NCBI RefSeq assembly: GCF_003807585.1
Contig: NZ_RMBX01000006.1
Coordinates: 62,001-126,000, forward strand
Length of the DNA: 64,000 bases
Origin: Chitinophaga barathri
GTDB lineage: Bacteria > Bacteroidota > Bacteroidia > Chitinophagales > Chitinophagaceae
Direction: 5' to 3'
Both the position numbers and the translations under genes were made by a program. Of this stretch, positions 17,778 to 26,316 are shown in pieces. The notes below the pieces were generated by a model. It did not search any database. It saw nothing but the letters and a program-made list of their open reading frames with translations, and was not told the origin of the DNA. How positions within the stretch are numbered: the stretch's first letter is position 1; each line of letters opens with the position of its first letter.

Positions 17778-18884
17778 ATGATGGCAGTTGAGCATCCCAC
17801 CGCTAAATCTACAGTAATGGAAGAGGCGAAGAGAAGAATTAAAGTCACCAAAACAACAAATAGCCGCCTGGCTGAAGTGGATTTTAACAATCTGGTTTTT
17901 GGTAAAAAATATGCCGACCATATGCTGGTGGCGGATTTTGACGGAAAAGAATGGAAAAACGCAGAGATCCTGCCTTTTCAGAACCTGAGCGTAAGCCCTT
18001 CAAACGCCGCCTGGCATTACGGGCAGGCTATTTTTGAAGGCATCAAGGCGTATAACGACCAGGAAGGCAATCCCATGATCTTCCGCCCTTACGACAACTA
18101 TGCGCGTTTTAATAAAAGCGCGGAAAGAATGGGTATGCCCGATGTGCCTGAATGGCTGTTCGTAGGCGGTATGGCCATGCTGATAGACCTGGACAGGCAA
18201 TGGGTGCCCTCAAACGAAGGCTGCTCCCTGTACCTGCGTCCTTTTATGATTGCGGCTGACGAGTTCATTGGTGTACGCCCTTCGGACACGTACAAATTTG
18301 CGATCATCAACAGCCCTTCAGGGCCATATTTTAATAAACCCATCCACCTGCTGGTGCAGGACAAATACATCCGCGCATTCCCCGGCGGTGTGGGCTATGC
18401 GAAAGCGGCCGGCAACTACGGCGGCGCCATGTACCCCACCATGCAGGCCCGCAAGGACGGTTACGACCAGATCCTGTGGGTGGACGGCCACGAATACAAA
18501 TGGCTGCAGGAATGCGGCACGATGAACGTGTTTGTGATCATCGGGAACCGGGCCATTACCCCTGATCTTACGAACGGCACTATCCTGGCCGGCGTTACCC
18601 GCGCCAGCGTGATGGATGTGCTCACGGATATGGGCCTGGAAGTGGAGGAGCGCCCGGTGTCCATCGAAGAGGTGGTGGCCGCTTACGAAAACGGCACCCT
18701 GCGCGAGGTATTCGGCACGGGTACTGCCGCGAGCGTGGCTTACGTGGAGCAGCTGGATTATAAAGAGCACAGGATCAGTATGGATACCACCCAATACGAG
18801 ATCGGCGCCGAGGTGATCAGCCGCCTGGATGCGATCCGTACCGGGAAAGCGGAAGACAGCCGCAGTTGGAATTTCCACATCTGA
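17778..18884 (+). CDS. ilvE: Branched-chain amino acid aminotransferase
   Basis: A 368-residue class IV PLP enzyme that interconverts leucine, isoleucine and valine with their 2-oxo acids. The eukaryote-like, longer BCAT form is indicated by HYGQAIFEGIKAY (about 80-92) and LYLRPFMIAAD (151-161). The PLP lysine is probably K226 in QARKDGYD; TGTAASVAYVEQL is a phosphate-binding turn. In-frame ATGs follow at 17781 and 17817; the latter would still leave the full fold, so the exact start is uncertain. A strong terminator follows. Confidence 0.93.
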   Translation: MMAVEHPTAKSTVMEEAKRRIKVTKTTNSRLAEVDFNNLVFGKKYADHMLVADFDGKEWKNAEILPFQNLSVSPSNAAWHYGQAIFEGIKAYNDQEGNPMIFRPYDNYARFNKSAERMGMPDVPEWLFVGGMAMLIDLDRQWVPSNEGCSLYLRPFMIAADEFIGVRPSDTYKFAIINSPSGPYFNKPIHLLVQDKYIRAFPGGVGYAKAAGNYGGAMYPTMQARKDGYDQILWVDGHEYKWLQECGTMNVFVIIGNRAITPDLTNGTILAGVTRASVMDVLTDMGLEVEERPVSIEEVVAAYENGTLREVFGTGTAASVAYVEQLDYKEHRISMDTTQYEIGAEVISRLDAIRTGKAEDSRSWNFHI

Positions 18885-18906
18885 TGATGTCATGATATTA
18901 CGTCGC

Positions 18907-18935
18907 AAAGGGCCCTGTAAGGGGCCCTTTTTTAT
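18907..18935 (+). terminator. Terminator after ilvE
   Basis: AAAGGGCCC (18907-18915) pairs with GGGCCCTTT (18922-18930) and runs into TTTTTTATT. It lies 23 bases after the stop codon. Confidence 0.92.
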
Positions 18936-19043
18936 TGGTCTTAGCCGTTAGTTAAAACGATGCACTTTAGTGGAAGGGCTTTAGTAATGCGGGAAAATCT
19001 ACCACAGAACCGGCCTTGTTTGTGGCGTCGTTGTGAAAAAGGC

Positions 19044-19181
19044 CGTCATTGCGAGGAGCCGCGGGGGATTTGTGCGGGAGCCGCGACGAAGCAATCTCCA
19101 TATCCTGGCGTACATCCATCCGATGGAGGAGATTGCTTCGTCGCCCCACCCACTTTTAGCGCTGCGGCTCCTCGCAATGAC
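19044..19181. repeat. Palindromic intergenic repeat, MITE- or REP-like
   Basis: The ends are mirror images: GTCATTGCGAGGAGCC near 19045-19060 and GGCTCCTCGCAATGAC at 19166-19181. Inside is a second perfect 16-bp pair, CGACGAAGCAATCTCC (19084-19099) with GGAGATTGCTTCGTCG (19128-19143). The whole 138-bp unit can fold into one long hairpin. I recall near-identical words recurring between genes in many unrelated bacterial genomes. It carries no transposase, so it would be a non-autonomous element. Confidence 0.82.
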
Positions 19182-19223
19182 AGGCTTTGGGCTAGCTTGG
19201 GGCACTAATGTGGAGGATCAGCG

Positions 19224-19344
19224 CCGGGTCTACACCGGGTTTAAATCGGGTCTACATCGGGTCTACATCGGGTCTACATCGGGTCTACATCGGGTCTACA
19301 CCGGGTCTATACCGGGTCTATATCGGGTCTACACCGGGTTTGCA
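19224..19344. repeat. 11-bp tandem repeat block A (11 copies)
   Basis: Eleven back-to-back copies of an 11-bp unit with consensus YCGGGTCTACA, from 19224 to 19344. Copies 3-7 and 10 are TCGGGTCTACA exactly; the others differ by 1-3 bases, with the edge copies most diverged. There are no spacers, so it is not a CRISPR array. Confidence 0.95.
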
Positions 19345-19395
19345 CCGCAAATCATTGTAAGCCTATATCAGGACAAGACCGGGCAAAATGCCCGC

Positions 19396-19480
19396 TAACC
19401 TTTGTCTAACTCACTGTAACCTTTATAAAAGCCGGTGTAACCTTTGTCTAACCTTTATGTAACCTTTATGTTTTTTGGGA
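19396..19480. repeat. 11-bp-period repeat block B
   Basis: The word TAAC recurs at 19396, 19407, 19417, 19438, 19449 and 19460, steps of 11, 10, 21, 11 and 11. The last clear units are TAACCTTTGTC, TAACCTTTATG, TAACCTTTATG. The sequence is unrelated to block A but the period is the same. Confidence 0.8.
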
Positions 19481-19512
19481 AAAAAGGCACTGATCGTCAC
19501 CGTTGAAGTATA

Positions 19513-19578
19513 GATACTCCATGGATACTCCTGGGATACGCCTAGGATAGTGTATGGGGAGTGTATGGATGGGTACTT
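19513..19578. repeat. 11-bp-period repeat block C
   Basis: The word GATA or a one-base variant occurs at 19513, 19524, 19535, 19546, 19557 and 19568, exactly every 11 bases. Units read like GGATACTCCTG at first and drift to GGATAGTGTAT. The sequence differs again from blocks A and B. Confidence 0.8.
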
Positions 19579-19608
19579 TTGTCATGAGCATGACAATTGG
19601 TCTCTAAT

Positions 19609-19726
19609 AGTAGTCTAAGAGTAGTGATAGTGTAGTAGAGTAGTCTAAGAGTAGTGTAATAGCAGTAGTGAAGTAGTAGCGAAGCTGTTCCTAAGCAGTA
19701 CAGAAGTAGTAAACAAGTAGTAAAGG
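19609..19726. repeat. 11-bp-period repeat block D
   Basis: AGTA-type words lie at 19609 and 19620, then after one 8-bp step from the in-phase point at 19631, at 19639, 19650, 19661, 19672, 19683, 19694, 19705 and 19716, each 11 bases apart. Units are like AGTAGTGAAGT. A longer copy GTCTAAGAGTAGTG occurs at both 19613 and 19643. The block ends 66 bases before the next gene. Confidence 0.78.
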
Positions 19727-19753
19727 CTGGGCGGGCATTTTTCCGGGATGCCT

Positions 19754-19785
19754 GTTGCCCGGATGCTTCCCGGTTTGTATCTTTG
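19754..19785 (+). promoter_or_regulatory. Promoter with almost no 5' leader
   Basis: TATCTTTG (19778-19785) is a full -7 match, and GTTG (19754-19757) is a near -33 match at 20-bp spacing. The expected start site, about 7 bases on, coincides with the ATG at 19793, so the mRNA may be leaderless. Confidence 0.6.
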
Positions 19786-19792
19786 CGGACTT

Positions 19793-20092
19793 ATGACGAT
19801 TGCCGGTTTTAAAACTTCGCTGGACCAACAGTTGCCGCCTGCCGGGCTTACGCCGGCTTTGCTGGCGCTTTGGTGGGATGGTAAGGGGGATTGGGACCGG
19901 AGCCACGATATCGCGCAGGAAGACCATTCCCGGGCAGGTTCCTGGGTGCATGCCTATCTTCACCGCAAGGAAGGAGACCAGGGCAATGCGGCTTACTGGT
20001 ACGCAAGGGCGGGCAAAGCGGTTTTCCGTGGTGCCCTGGAAGCAGAGTGGGAGCAGATTGCGGGGGATTTATTGTTGGAAAATGCCGGTTAA
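19793..20092 (+). CDS. Conserved small protein of unknown function
   Basis: A 99-residue soluble protein with no signal peptide. It contains LLALWWDGKGDWDRSHDIAQ and SWVHAYLHRKEGDQGNAAYWYARAG; I recall similar small proteins (W-W-D..GDW..AH..AQ, then WVHAYLHR.EGD..NA.YWY..AG) as conserved hypotheticals in several phyla. The two Trp/His-rich motifs suggest a compact helical domain. An upstream in-frame ATG at 19748 lies before the -7 box and is therefore unlikely. It stands alone between the repeat region and rpsL. Confidence 0.75.
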   Translation: MTIAGFKTSLDQQLPPAGLTPALLALWWDGKGDWDRSHDIAQEDHSRAGSWVHAYLHRKEGDQGNAAYWYARAGKAVFRGALEAEWEQIAGDLLLENAG

Positions 20093-20124
20093 TCCCGCTT
20101 TTTTCTAATTTTCTCTTTCACAAT

Positions 20125-20155
20125 TTTGGTTTCTAAATAGAAAGTGATACCTTTG
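20125..20155 (+). promoter_or_regulatory. Promoter of rpsL-rpsG
   Basis: TTTG (20125-20128), 19-bp spacer, TACCTTTG (20148-20155). The 20-mer TACCTTTGCCCTCCCAAATT (20148-20167) recurs identically before rpsJ and with one base missing before fusA. Confidence 0.85.
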
Positions 20156-20227
20156 CCCTCCCAAATTCTCACAATGGGCTATTTGGATGTAATTGTAAAC
20201 AAGCAGAAAAATATAAATTAGGTAAGA

Positions 20228-20608
20228 ATGCCTACAATACAACAATTAGTAAGAAAAGGAAGAGAAATTATCCGGGCCAAGTCCAAATCCAGAGCGTTGG
20301 ATGCTTGTCCTCAGCGTCGTGGCGTATGCACCCGTGTGTACACAACCACCCCTAAGAAGCCGAACTCCGCTTTGCGTAAGGTGGCGAAAGTGCGCCTCAC
20401 CAACAAGATCGAGGTGATCGCTTACATCCCGGGTGAAGGCCATAACCTGCAGGAGCACTCTATCGTACTGATCCGCGGCGGCAGGGTGAAAGACCTTCCG
20501 GGTGTTCGTTACCATATCGTTCGTGGTTCTTTGGATACCGCCGGTGTGAAAGACAGGAAGCAGAGCCGTTCCAAGTATGGTACCAAAAAGGAAAAGGCTA
20601 AGAAATAA
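20228..20608 (+). CDS. rpsL: 30S ribosomal protein S12
   Basis: A 126-residue decoding-centre protein. [17 protein letters not shown] contains the lysine where streptomycin-resistance changes arise, and [12 protein letters not shown] carries the aspartate that is methylthiolated in some bacteria. First gene of the str cluster, 32 bp before rpsG. Confidence 0.98.
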   Translation: MPTIQQLVRKGREIIRAKSKSRALDACPQRRGVCTRVYTTTPKKPNSALRKVAKVRLTNKIEVIAYIPGEGHNLQEHSIVLIRGGRVKDLPGVRYHIVRGSLDTAGVKDRKQSRSKYGTKKEKAKK

Positions 20609-20640
20609 TCAATTATAAATAGTTACAATTTTTCTAATAA

Positions 20641-21108
20641 ATGAGAAAGCAAGCTGCGAAAAAATTACCCCTGGCTCCGGACCCAAGATTCCAGGACAAG
20701 CTGGTAACCCGCTTCGTGAATAACATCATGGAACAAGGGAAAAAAAGCATTGCCTACAGAATTTTCTATGATGCAGTAGACCGCGTTAGCCAGATGACTA
20801 ACGAAAACGGATATGAGATCTGGAAAAAAGCATTAACTAACGTTACTCCTGCCGTAGAAGTGCGCAGCCGCCGTATCGGTGGCGCCACCTTCCAGATCCC
20901 CGCTGAAGTACGCGCTGACCGTAAGGTGTCCCTGAGCATCAAATGGCTGGTACGTTACGCCGGTGAAAGGAACGGTAAGAGCATGGCTGAGAAACTGGCT
21001 AACGAAATCGTTGCCGCCAGCAAAGGTGAAGGCGCCGCTTTCAAAAAGAAAGAAGATACCCACCGTATGGCTGAAGCGAACAAAGCTTTCTCCCACTTCA
21101 AAGTTTAG
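20641..21108 (+). CDS. rpsG: 30S ribosomal protein S7
   Basis: A 155-residue primary 16S-binding protein that nucleates the 30S head. MRKQAAKKLPLAPDPRFQD and RRIGGATFQIPAEVRADRK are typical. In most bacteria fusA follows directly; here a strong terminator and 6.4 kb of unrelated genes come first. Confidence 0.98.
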   Translation: MRKQAAKKLPLAPDPRFQDKLVTRFVNNIMEQGKKSIAYRIFYDAVDRVSQMTNENGYEIWKKALTNVTPAVEVRSRRIGGATFQIPAEVRADRKVSLSIKWLVRYAGERNGKSMAEKLANEIVAASKGEGAAFKKKEDTHRMAEANKAFSHFKV

Positions 21109-21142
21109 TACATTCCCGCCCCTGGCGGTATGCATATAACTC

Positions 21143-21183
21143 AGCGAACATCCCCCGGATATCGGGGGATGTTCGCTTTTTTG
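21143..21183 (+). terminator. Terminator after rpsG
   Basis: AGCGAACATCCCCC pairs perfectly with GGGGGATGTTCGCT (14 bp), then TTTTTT. It clearly ends the rpsL-rpsG transcript. Confidence 0.95.
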
Positions 21184-21196
21184 TATATTTCCACCC

Positions 21197-21556
21197 ATGA
21201 AATCCACCCTTATACCTGTGCTGATCGTCAGCGCCGCTGCCGGTCTTTATTTTACCCTGAGTTTTACCTTCCGTGAAGATTATTCCCTGGGCGCTTACCT
21301 CCCCGGGTATGTGCTCACCCTCAGCTACCTGATCGTCAAGTGTTGCAGCGTGCCCCTGGGGTTCAATAAGATACGCATCCGCCTGACCTGCTCCTTCATT
21401 CTCTACACCATCCTGATCTGCCTGTATTATTACCCGCTCTGGTGGGCTTTTCTCAGCAAATTCAGGGACAACGATTTTATGCATATCCTGATCATCATCA
21501 CCCTCACAGAGTTCCTACATACCTATCGGTCGTACTTTTTCCCCCGCGCCAAATAA
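21197..21556 (+). CDS. Small membrane protein of unknown function
   Basis: A 119-residue protein with about four hydrophobic helices (LIPVLIVSAAAGLYF; LPGYVLTLSYLIV; CSFILYTILICLYYYPLWW; MHILIIITLTEFL) and a basic C-terminus. No family is recognised. It sits alone between the rpsG terminator and the convergent collagen-like gene; its start is only 14 bp after the terminator T-run, so its promoter may overlap it. Confidence 0.6.
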   Translation: MKSTLIPVLIVSAAAGLYFTLSFTFREDYSLGAYLPGYVLTLSYLIVKCCSVPLGFNKIRIRLTCSFILYTILICLYYYPLWWAFLSKFRDNDFMHILIIITLTEFLHTYRSYFFPRAK

Positions 21557-21586
21557 GAAAGGGCCGTTCCAAAAGGAACAGCCCCC
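21551..21586 (-). terminator. Terminator-like hairpin for the collagen-like gene
   Basis: GGGCCGTTCC and GGAACAGCCC pair with one mismatch around AAAA. Read on the minus strand the stem is followed by a T-rich stretch (CTTTCTTATTT), so it can end the minus-strand operon 26823-21665, and possibly also shield the plus-strand gene. Confidence 0.6.
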
Positions 21587-21664
21587 TCACAAAACCAGAC
21601 ATATACCTTTGAGGTCAAAAGTATGTCTGCTGGCACTGTAGCCAGCGTACCCGGTTTTTCAACA

Positions 21665-24600
21665 TTATTTAACGTTGACGAGTACCTTGATTTTTCCGGT
21701 GCCTGAAGGCAACTCCTGCAAAGCCTTCCCGATTACCTGGCCGGCTTTGATCTTTTCAGGATCGGCTTTCATGGCGTAACCTTTTTTGCTGGAAGTGACC
21801 AGCAGGTCGCCACGTTTGATCGGCCCGCCTTCGTCGCACACTTTGGTGGGTATTACGCCCACCACGCCCATCGGGATCATATCCGTGATATCTTCCACAC
21901 CTTCCACTTCCGTGAGCAGCACGCCCGGTTTGGTGGCGTATACGCCGGCTACCAGGGTGGAGTAGGGAGTGGTGGATTTTTCCATCGTACGGTCCGTACT
22001 GGTGGAGATCACCATTACATCGCCCGGCTCATATTCGCCGATGGCGCCGGTTACGTCAAAAGCTTCGGCAATATCTGCCCCGCTGTTTTGAGTACCGCCG
22101 TTGAAGAAGCCCCTGCCAGCTGCGTTGATGCGGGCTACGTTCACTGTTCCGGGGTTGCCGGATTTGAACACCGCGATGGAGCCGTTGCTGTGCTGTTCTA
22201 CGGTGAGCGCGGGGTTGGTGTTGCCGGTATTGAAATTCACAAAGCGCGCGGCTCTGCCCTGGCCGAAGTTGGGCACCCAGGCGTAGATAGCCGCACCGGT
22301 CCCGTCCGCGGTGGTTTCCACACCGTCTCCGCCGTTGCTGGCATTGGCGGTAATACCGTTGCCGTTACCGTCCGCAATTGCGATAATTGCAGGGCCGTTG
22401 CCTGCGGGGTTGCTGGAATGGAAAAGGCCTGCAAAGCCGCCAGTGCCGGAAGAAATACCGTATATCCCCGCCGTTCCGAAGTTGGAGAACTGGGAGTTCA
22501 CTTCCCCGCGAACAGCCGCTTTGGTACCGGTAACCCTATCTACCTTGAAGTTACCCGCAATACCGTTACCTACGGTAGTTACGGTGATTGCATCGCTGAT
22601 ATTGTCTTCATTGAAAATATTGAAACGCCCCGCCCTGCCCGTGGCAAAAGAGGGCACCCAGGCATATAAAGCGTTCCCCGCGCCGTCGATATTGGTTTCT
22701 ACGCCGTTGCCATCTTTGCTGGCATTGGCGGTAATGGCATTGCCGTTCCCGTCGGTAATCGCTACCAGCGAGGCGCCGTTCCCCGCGGGATTGGATGCAT
22801 GGAAGAGCCCTGCAAAGCCGCCGGTGCCAGAGGATATGCCGAATACACCGGCCGCCCCAAAGTTGCCGAAGATGGTTTTTACTTCGGCGCGCACGGCAGC
22901 AGCTACACTATTGGTATTATCCACCAGGAATGAAGCGGCATTGCCCTGCGTGTTGTCGGGAATATTGCCGTTGCCGTTGGTTTCCACCTCCAGTACGTTG
23001 CCCATGGTATTGGTCTGGTTAAAGTTCTCGAACCTGCCCGCACGGCCGGTGCTGCCATTCAGCCCTACCTGCCCGAGCACGCCTACGGCGGTGCCGGTGG
23101 CATTGGTAGCGATGAAACCGCGCACGCCGTAACCACCCCCATCATTACGGCCTACTACCGCGCCTGCAATATCGCTGGTAGTGCGGCCTACCACCGCTTC
23201 TCCACCCGCGGTGTTATCGCCTATAACACCAGCGGAAGTTACGGCGCTGGTTATACCATGCACCGCAAAACCAGCGGCGGTTGAGCTGCGTACGCCCGCG
23301 CCGTTACCCGAGCTGGTGACGTTCACAACTGTTCCGTTGCCTACTGTGTTGGCAGTCAATACACTATTGTTATTTGCGTTGTTGAAGATGGCTATATTGG
23401 CAGGGGTGCCGTTGTTGCTCGTAGCTGTGAGGCCGGTACCGGTATTACTGTTGGCATAAACGCCGGTGCCACCGGCAGATGCATTACCGTAAACGCCGAG
23501 ACCATTAGGCGTAGTGCCGTACACGCCCCAGCCTGAGCCTGCCTGTGAGCCGTACACGCCCACACCAAGGCCGCCAGTGCCGTTGTTGATCCCTCTTACG
23601 CCGGCAGAAAAACCGCCGGGCGATGCGCTGCTCACAATACCCCTGACGGCTGCAATGTTGGAAGTAGCCGTGTTGTTGATGCCCTCAATGGAGGTGCCGT
23701 CACCATCATTGGTGATGGAAAACAAGGTACCGGCATTATTTTCTGTGGTCACAAAAGGCAGTACAAAACCGCCGCCGCCGGGGATGGTAGCGGGCGTCCA
23801 GCTAACGCCGTTGAATTTTAATACCTGGTCCAGGACGGGCGCGGCGTTTGTAACCGGCTTGCCTTGTAACGCTACTACCAGGGGGCTGGGATAGGTGCCG
23901 CCAAGATCACCGCTTGCCGGGCCAGCAAGGGCACCGGCAGGGCCAACGGGGCCGGCAGGACCGGCAGGGCCGGCAGGGCCGATCGGACCAAGAGGGCCAG
24001 CCGGACCAACCGGACCAGCAACACCAGCGGGACCAACCGGGCCAAGCGGGCCAGCTACACCAGCGGGGCCAATCGGACCGGCAGGGCCAGCAGGACCAGC
24101 CAGGCCAGCGGGACCTGCAGGACCAACGGGACCAGGGGCCCCTATGTCTCCGGCCGGACCAACCGGGCCGTCAGCACCAGCGGGACCTACAGGCCCCACA
24201 GGGCCGGCCGCACCTACCGGGCCGGCGGGACCAGCCGGTCCTACCGCACCGGGTGCCCCGGGTAAGCCCATCGCGCCGGGAGCACCAGCGGGGCCAGCCG
24301 GACCAACGGGGCCGGGAGTACCATTGGCGGAAAACTGTGCAAAGGGTACGCTCATCAGCTGGTTAGCGCCAATGGATACGAAGCCGCTGCCGGGGTTCAC
24401 TTCCACCTGCAGGAACTGGTTCACGTCTCCCCAGGGAACGGCCGCGAAAGTGCCGGTAACGGGTGTACCGCGTCCTACCTGTAAGTTGAACAGCCCGAGG
24501 CTATTGGTATTGGTGGCATGTGTTTCCTGGTATTGTACGGGACCCGCGGCGGACCCGCCACGGATGGTGAACCGTACCGTCAAAGGCTGGCCGGACAGCA

Positions 24601-24721
24601 CGGTGCCGTTGTTGTTGCGGGCCACTGCCTGGTAGTTAAAACCAGACAGGCCGTTCTGGGAAAAACTCTCCTGCGTTATGAGCAGAAGCATGGATATAGC
24701 AAGGAATAATATTTTTTTCAT
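21665..24721 (-). CDS. Secreted collagen-like (Gly-X-Y) repeat protein
   Basis: A 1018-residue exported protein. Residues 1-21 are a signal peptide; about 22-130 form a domain starting [13 protein letters not shown] that I recognise from other Bacteroidota surface proteins. From about 134 to 265 there is an almost unbroken run of more than 40 Gly-X-Y triplets, mostly GPA, GPV and GPI, predicted to form a triple helix. Then come Gly/Asn/Thr-rich repeats, including two tandem copies of a roughly 95-residue unit (AVRAEV...[14 protein letters not shown]...). The C-terminus ([47 protein letters not shown]) resembles end domains of phage-tail-like and G2-type proteins. Likely a surface fibre or adhesin. 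No T9SS sorting domain is visible. Confidence 0.88.
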   Translation of the reverse strand: MKKILFLAISMLLLITQESFSQNGLSGFNYQAVARNNNGTVLSGQPLTVRFTIRGGSAAGPVQYQETHATNTNSLGLFNLQVGRGTPVTGTFAAVPWGDVNQFLQVEVNPGSGFVSIGANQLMSVPFAQFSANGTPGPVGPAGPAGAPGAMGLPGAPGAVGPAGPAGPVGAAGPVGPVGPAGADGPVGPAGDIGAPGPVGPAGPAGLAGPAGPAGPIGPAGVAGPLGPVGPAGVAGPVGPAGPLGPIGPAGPAGPAGPVGPAGALAGPASGDLGGTYPSPLVVALQGKPVTNAAPVLDQVLKFNGVSWTPATIPGGGGFVLPFVTTENNAGTLFSITNDGDGTSIEGINNTATSNIAAVRGIVSSASPGGFSAGVRGINNGTGGLGVGVYGSQAGSGWGVYGTTPNGLGVYGNASAGGTGVYANSNTGTGLTATSNNGTPANIAIFNNANNNSVLTANTVGNGTVVNVTSSGNGAGVRSSTAAGFAVHGITSAVTSAGVIGDNTAGGEAVVGRTTSDIAGAVVGRNDGGGYGVRGFIATNATGTAVGVLGQVGLNGSTGRAGRFENFNQTNTMGNVLEVETNGNGNIPDNTQGNAASFLVDNTNSVAAAVRAEVKTIFGNFGAAGVFGISSGTGGFAGLFHASNPAGNGASLVAITDGNGNAITANASKDGNGVETNIDGAGNALYAWVPSFATGRAGRFNIFNEDNISDAITVTTVGNGIAGNFKVDRVTGTKAAVRGEVNSQFSNFGTAGIYGISSGTGGFAGLFHSSNPAGNGPAIIAIADGNGNGITANASNGGDGVETTADGTGAAIYAWVPNFGQGRAARFVNFNTGNTNPALTVEQHSNGSIAVFKSGNPGTVNVARINAAGRGFFNGGTQNSGADIAEAFDVTGAIGEYEPGDVMVISTSTDRTMEKSTTPYSTLVAGVYATKPGVLLTEVEGVEDITDMIPMGVVGVIPTKVCDEGGPIKRGDLLVTSSKKGYAMKADPEKIKAGQVIGKALQELPSGTGKIKVLVNVK

Positions 24722-24726
24722 GGTGC

Positions 24727-25119
24727 TCAGTTTTTGGGTTTGGGGCTGTTGTCCGGACCCTGGTCAGGTTTAGGGGTGATGGTTTTTTTCAGGGCCTCGC
24801 GCTGTGCTTCTATTTCCTTATTTGCTTCAGTAGCAGGTTTGGAAGAAGACAGGTTTGCCGTTGAAGCTTTTTGCACCGGGCGCGGAGCAGCGCTGCCCGC
24901 TGGCTTCTGGTAGTTGGTGAAGATCCGGGCTCTAATGGCTTCGCTGCTGGAAAGAGTGGCCTCTACGGGCTTTGCCGCCAGCGGGGAAGCGGTTGCTTTG
25001 AGCTTAGCCTGATCGCTGGCATAACTGGGGAACAGCACGTCCCTCGTTTTTTGCTGCGCACTGGCAGCATAAATGCCGGCCACTGTCAGGAAAATGATGA
25101 ACAGGAATATTGCTTTCAT
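24727..25119 (-). CDS. Small secreted protein of unknown function
   Basis: A 130-residue protein with a signal peptide (IYAASA-QQ). The rest is low complexity, rich in Ala, Lys, Pro and Ser ([30 protein letters not shown]) and probably disordered. Its stop lies 5 bp upstream of the collagen-like start and it follows the porV-like gene by 26 bp, so it is part of the same operon and may be an accessory to the fibre. Confidence 0.7.
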   Translation of the reverse strand: MKAIFLFIIFLTVAGIYAASAQQKTRDVLFPSYASDQAKLKATASPLAAKPVEATLSSSEAIRARIFTNYQKPAGSAAPRPVQKASTANLSSSKPATEANKEIEAQREALKKTITPKPDQGPDNSPKPKN

Positions 25120-25145
25120 ATCGAAGTGTTTGTGAGGTTTTATGA

Positions 25146-26300
25146 TTATCTGTTGACGAAGGGTGAGTACATGAGCGTGAAGTTGAAGCTCCTTCTCCTG
25201 ATCTGGCTGGTGCCGGTGGGCATGAGGTAAGCCACGTCCACCTGGAATCCCTGGATGTTTACGCCGATGCCGGCGGTAAAATGCTGGCGGTTGCCCTTGT
25301 CAGGGTGCTCGTAGAAGTAACCCGTGCGCACAAAGAACTTCCGCTGGTAGTTGTATTCCATACCGGCAGCCACGGAGAACTCCCTGAGCTCTTCCTGGAA
25401 TCCGCCCGGCGCATCGCCAAAGGAGGAGAAGACGGCATCCGCCACGCCCCTGTTGGGGTCTTTTCCTTTTTCGATCTCGTTGGTAGGCACGCCGTTGATG
25501 TCCAGCTTGTAAATGGGCGGGGTGGGCACCAGGAGTTTGTTCACGTCCGCGGCCAGGGTGAAGGTGTGATCTTCCGTATGCACAAAGGAGTACCCGCCGC
25601 CGATGCGCAGGTTCATGGGCAGGAAGGTCTTTTTGGTATTATCGTCCGAATACCTGAGCCTGGAACCGAGATTCGTAAAGCTCACGCCCCAGCAATAGCG
25701 GTTGCCGCCTTCGATGTGGTTCGCGTATGCCTGGTAATACAGGCCTACGTCCCCGGCCACGGCATTGGCGGGCTGCAATTGCTGCCCGTTGAAGGTGCCT
25801 GAGCCCATCTCGCTGCGTATATACCGCAGAGCCACGGCAAGGCTGAACTTCTGCCCCAGCTTACGGGCGTAAGTGGCGTCTATGGCGTATTCCTTGGGCC
25901 TGTACTGCTGGAGTTCCATGCCGTTTTCATCCCGGAAGGTGACTTCCCCGTAATTGAAATATTTGACGGAGATGCCTATGCTTTGCTGCTCTTCAAAAGT
26001 TTTGAAGGCGGATACATAGGCCATGTGTGTTTTCTGATCGTTGAGGTCAAACATCCAGGGGGCGTAGGATGCGCTCACGCCCCAGGGCCCGGCGAAGGGA
26101 AGTTTGGCGGCATTGCCGAACATACTGTTTGCGTCCGGCTCGGCGCCGGTGACTGCGTCGCCCATACCGCTGGTGCGGGCATCTGGGTTTACGAGCAGGA
26201 AGGATGCGCCGATATTGAGGGGTTGCTGCTGTGATTTTTGTGCCATCAACGGATGCACGGCCACGGCGGCCATCAGTGCAGTCAATATCCATTGCTTCAT
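25146..26300 (-). CDS. porV: PorV-like type IX secretion outer-membrane protein
   Basis: From the ATG at 26300 (MKQWILTALMAAV), which gives a clean signal peptide ending LMA-QK, the protein is 384 residues. It matches the PorV/PorQ family: FLLVNPDARTSGMGDA near the N-terminus, then a FadL-like beta-barrel ending FNFTLMYSPFVNR. PorV shuttles T9SS cargo from the translocon to the attachment complex. The upstream neighbour encodes a sorting-domain protein, which fits. Whether this is the main PorV of the cell or a paralogue cannot be told here. Confidence 0.83.
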   Translation of the reverse strand: MKQWILTALMAAVAVHPLMAQKSQQQPLNIGASFLLVNPDARTSGMGDAVTGAEPDANSMFGNAAKLPFAGPWGVSASYAPWMFDLNDQKTHMAYVSAFKTFEEQQSIGISVKYFNYGEVTFRDENGMELQQYRPKEYAIDATYARKLGQKFSLAVALRYIRSEMGSGTFNGQQLQPANAVAGDVGLYYQAYANHIEGGNRYCWGVSFTNLGSRLRYSDDNTKKTFLPMNLRIGGGYSFVHTEDHTFTLAADVNKLLVPTPPIYKLDINGVPTNEIEKGKDPNRGVADAVFSSFGDAPGGFQEELREFSVAAGMEYNYQRKFFVRTGYFYEHPDKGNRQHFTAGIGVNIQGFQVDVAYLMPTGTSQIRRRSFNFTLMYSPFVNR

Positions 26301-26316
26301 GGTGATCTGTTTTAGG

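Noticed and set aside
19224..19344. CRISPR array
   Set aside because: Units of 11 bp with no spacers and no cas genes nearby.
19033..19398. 121-codon ORF with an 11-residue repeat
   Set aside because: The amino-acid repeat is a by-product of an 11-bp DNA repeat read in three frames in turn; there is no start context or known domain.
23895..24635. Plus-strand ORF with Gly-Pro-rich translation opposite the collagen-like gene
   Set aside because: GGN-CCN repeats read as collagen-like on both strands, so this is a mirror of the real gene. It lacks a signal peptide and the minus-strand gene has complete end domains.
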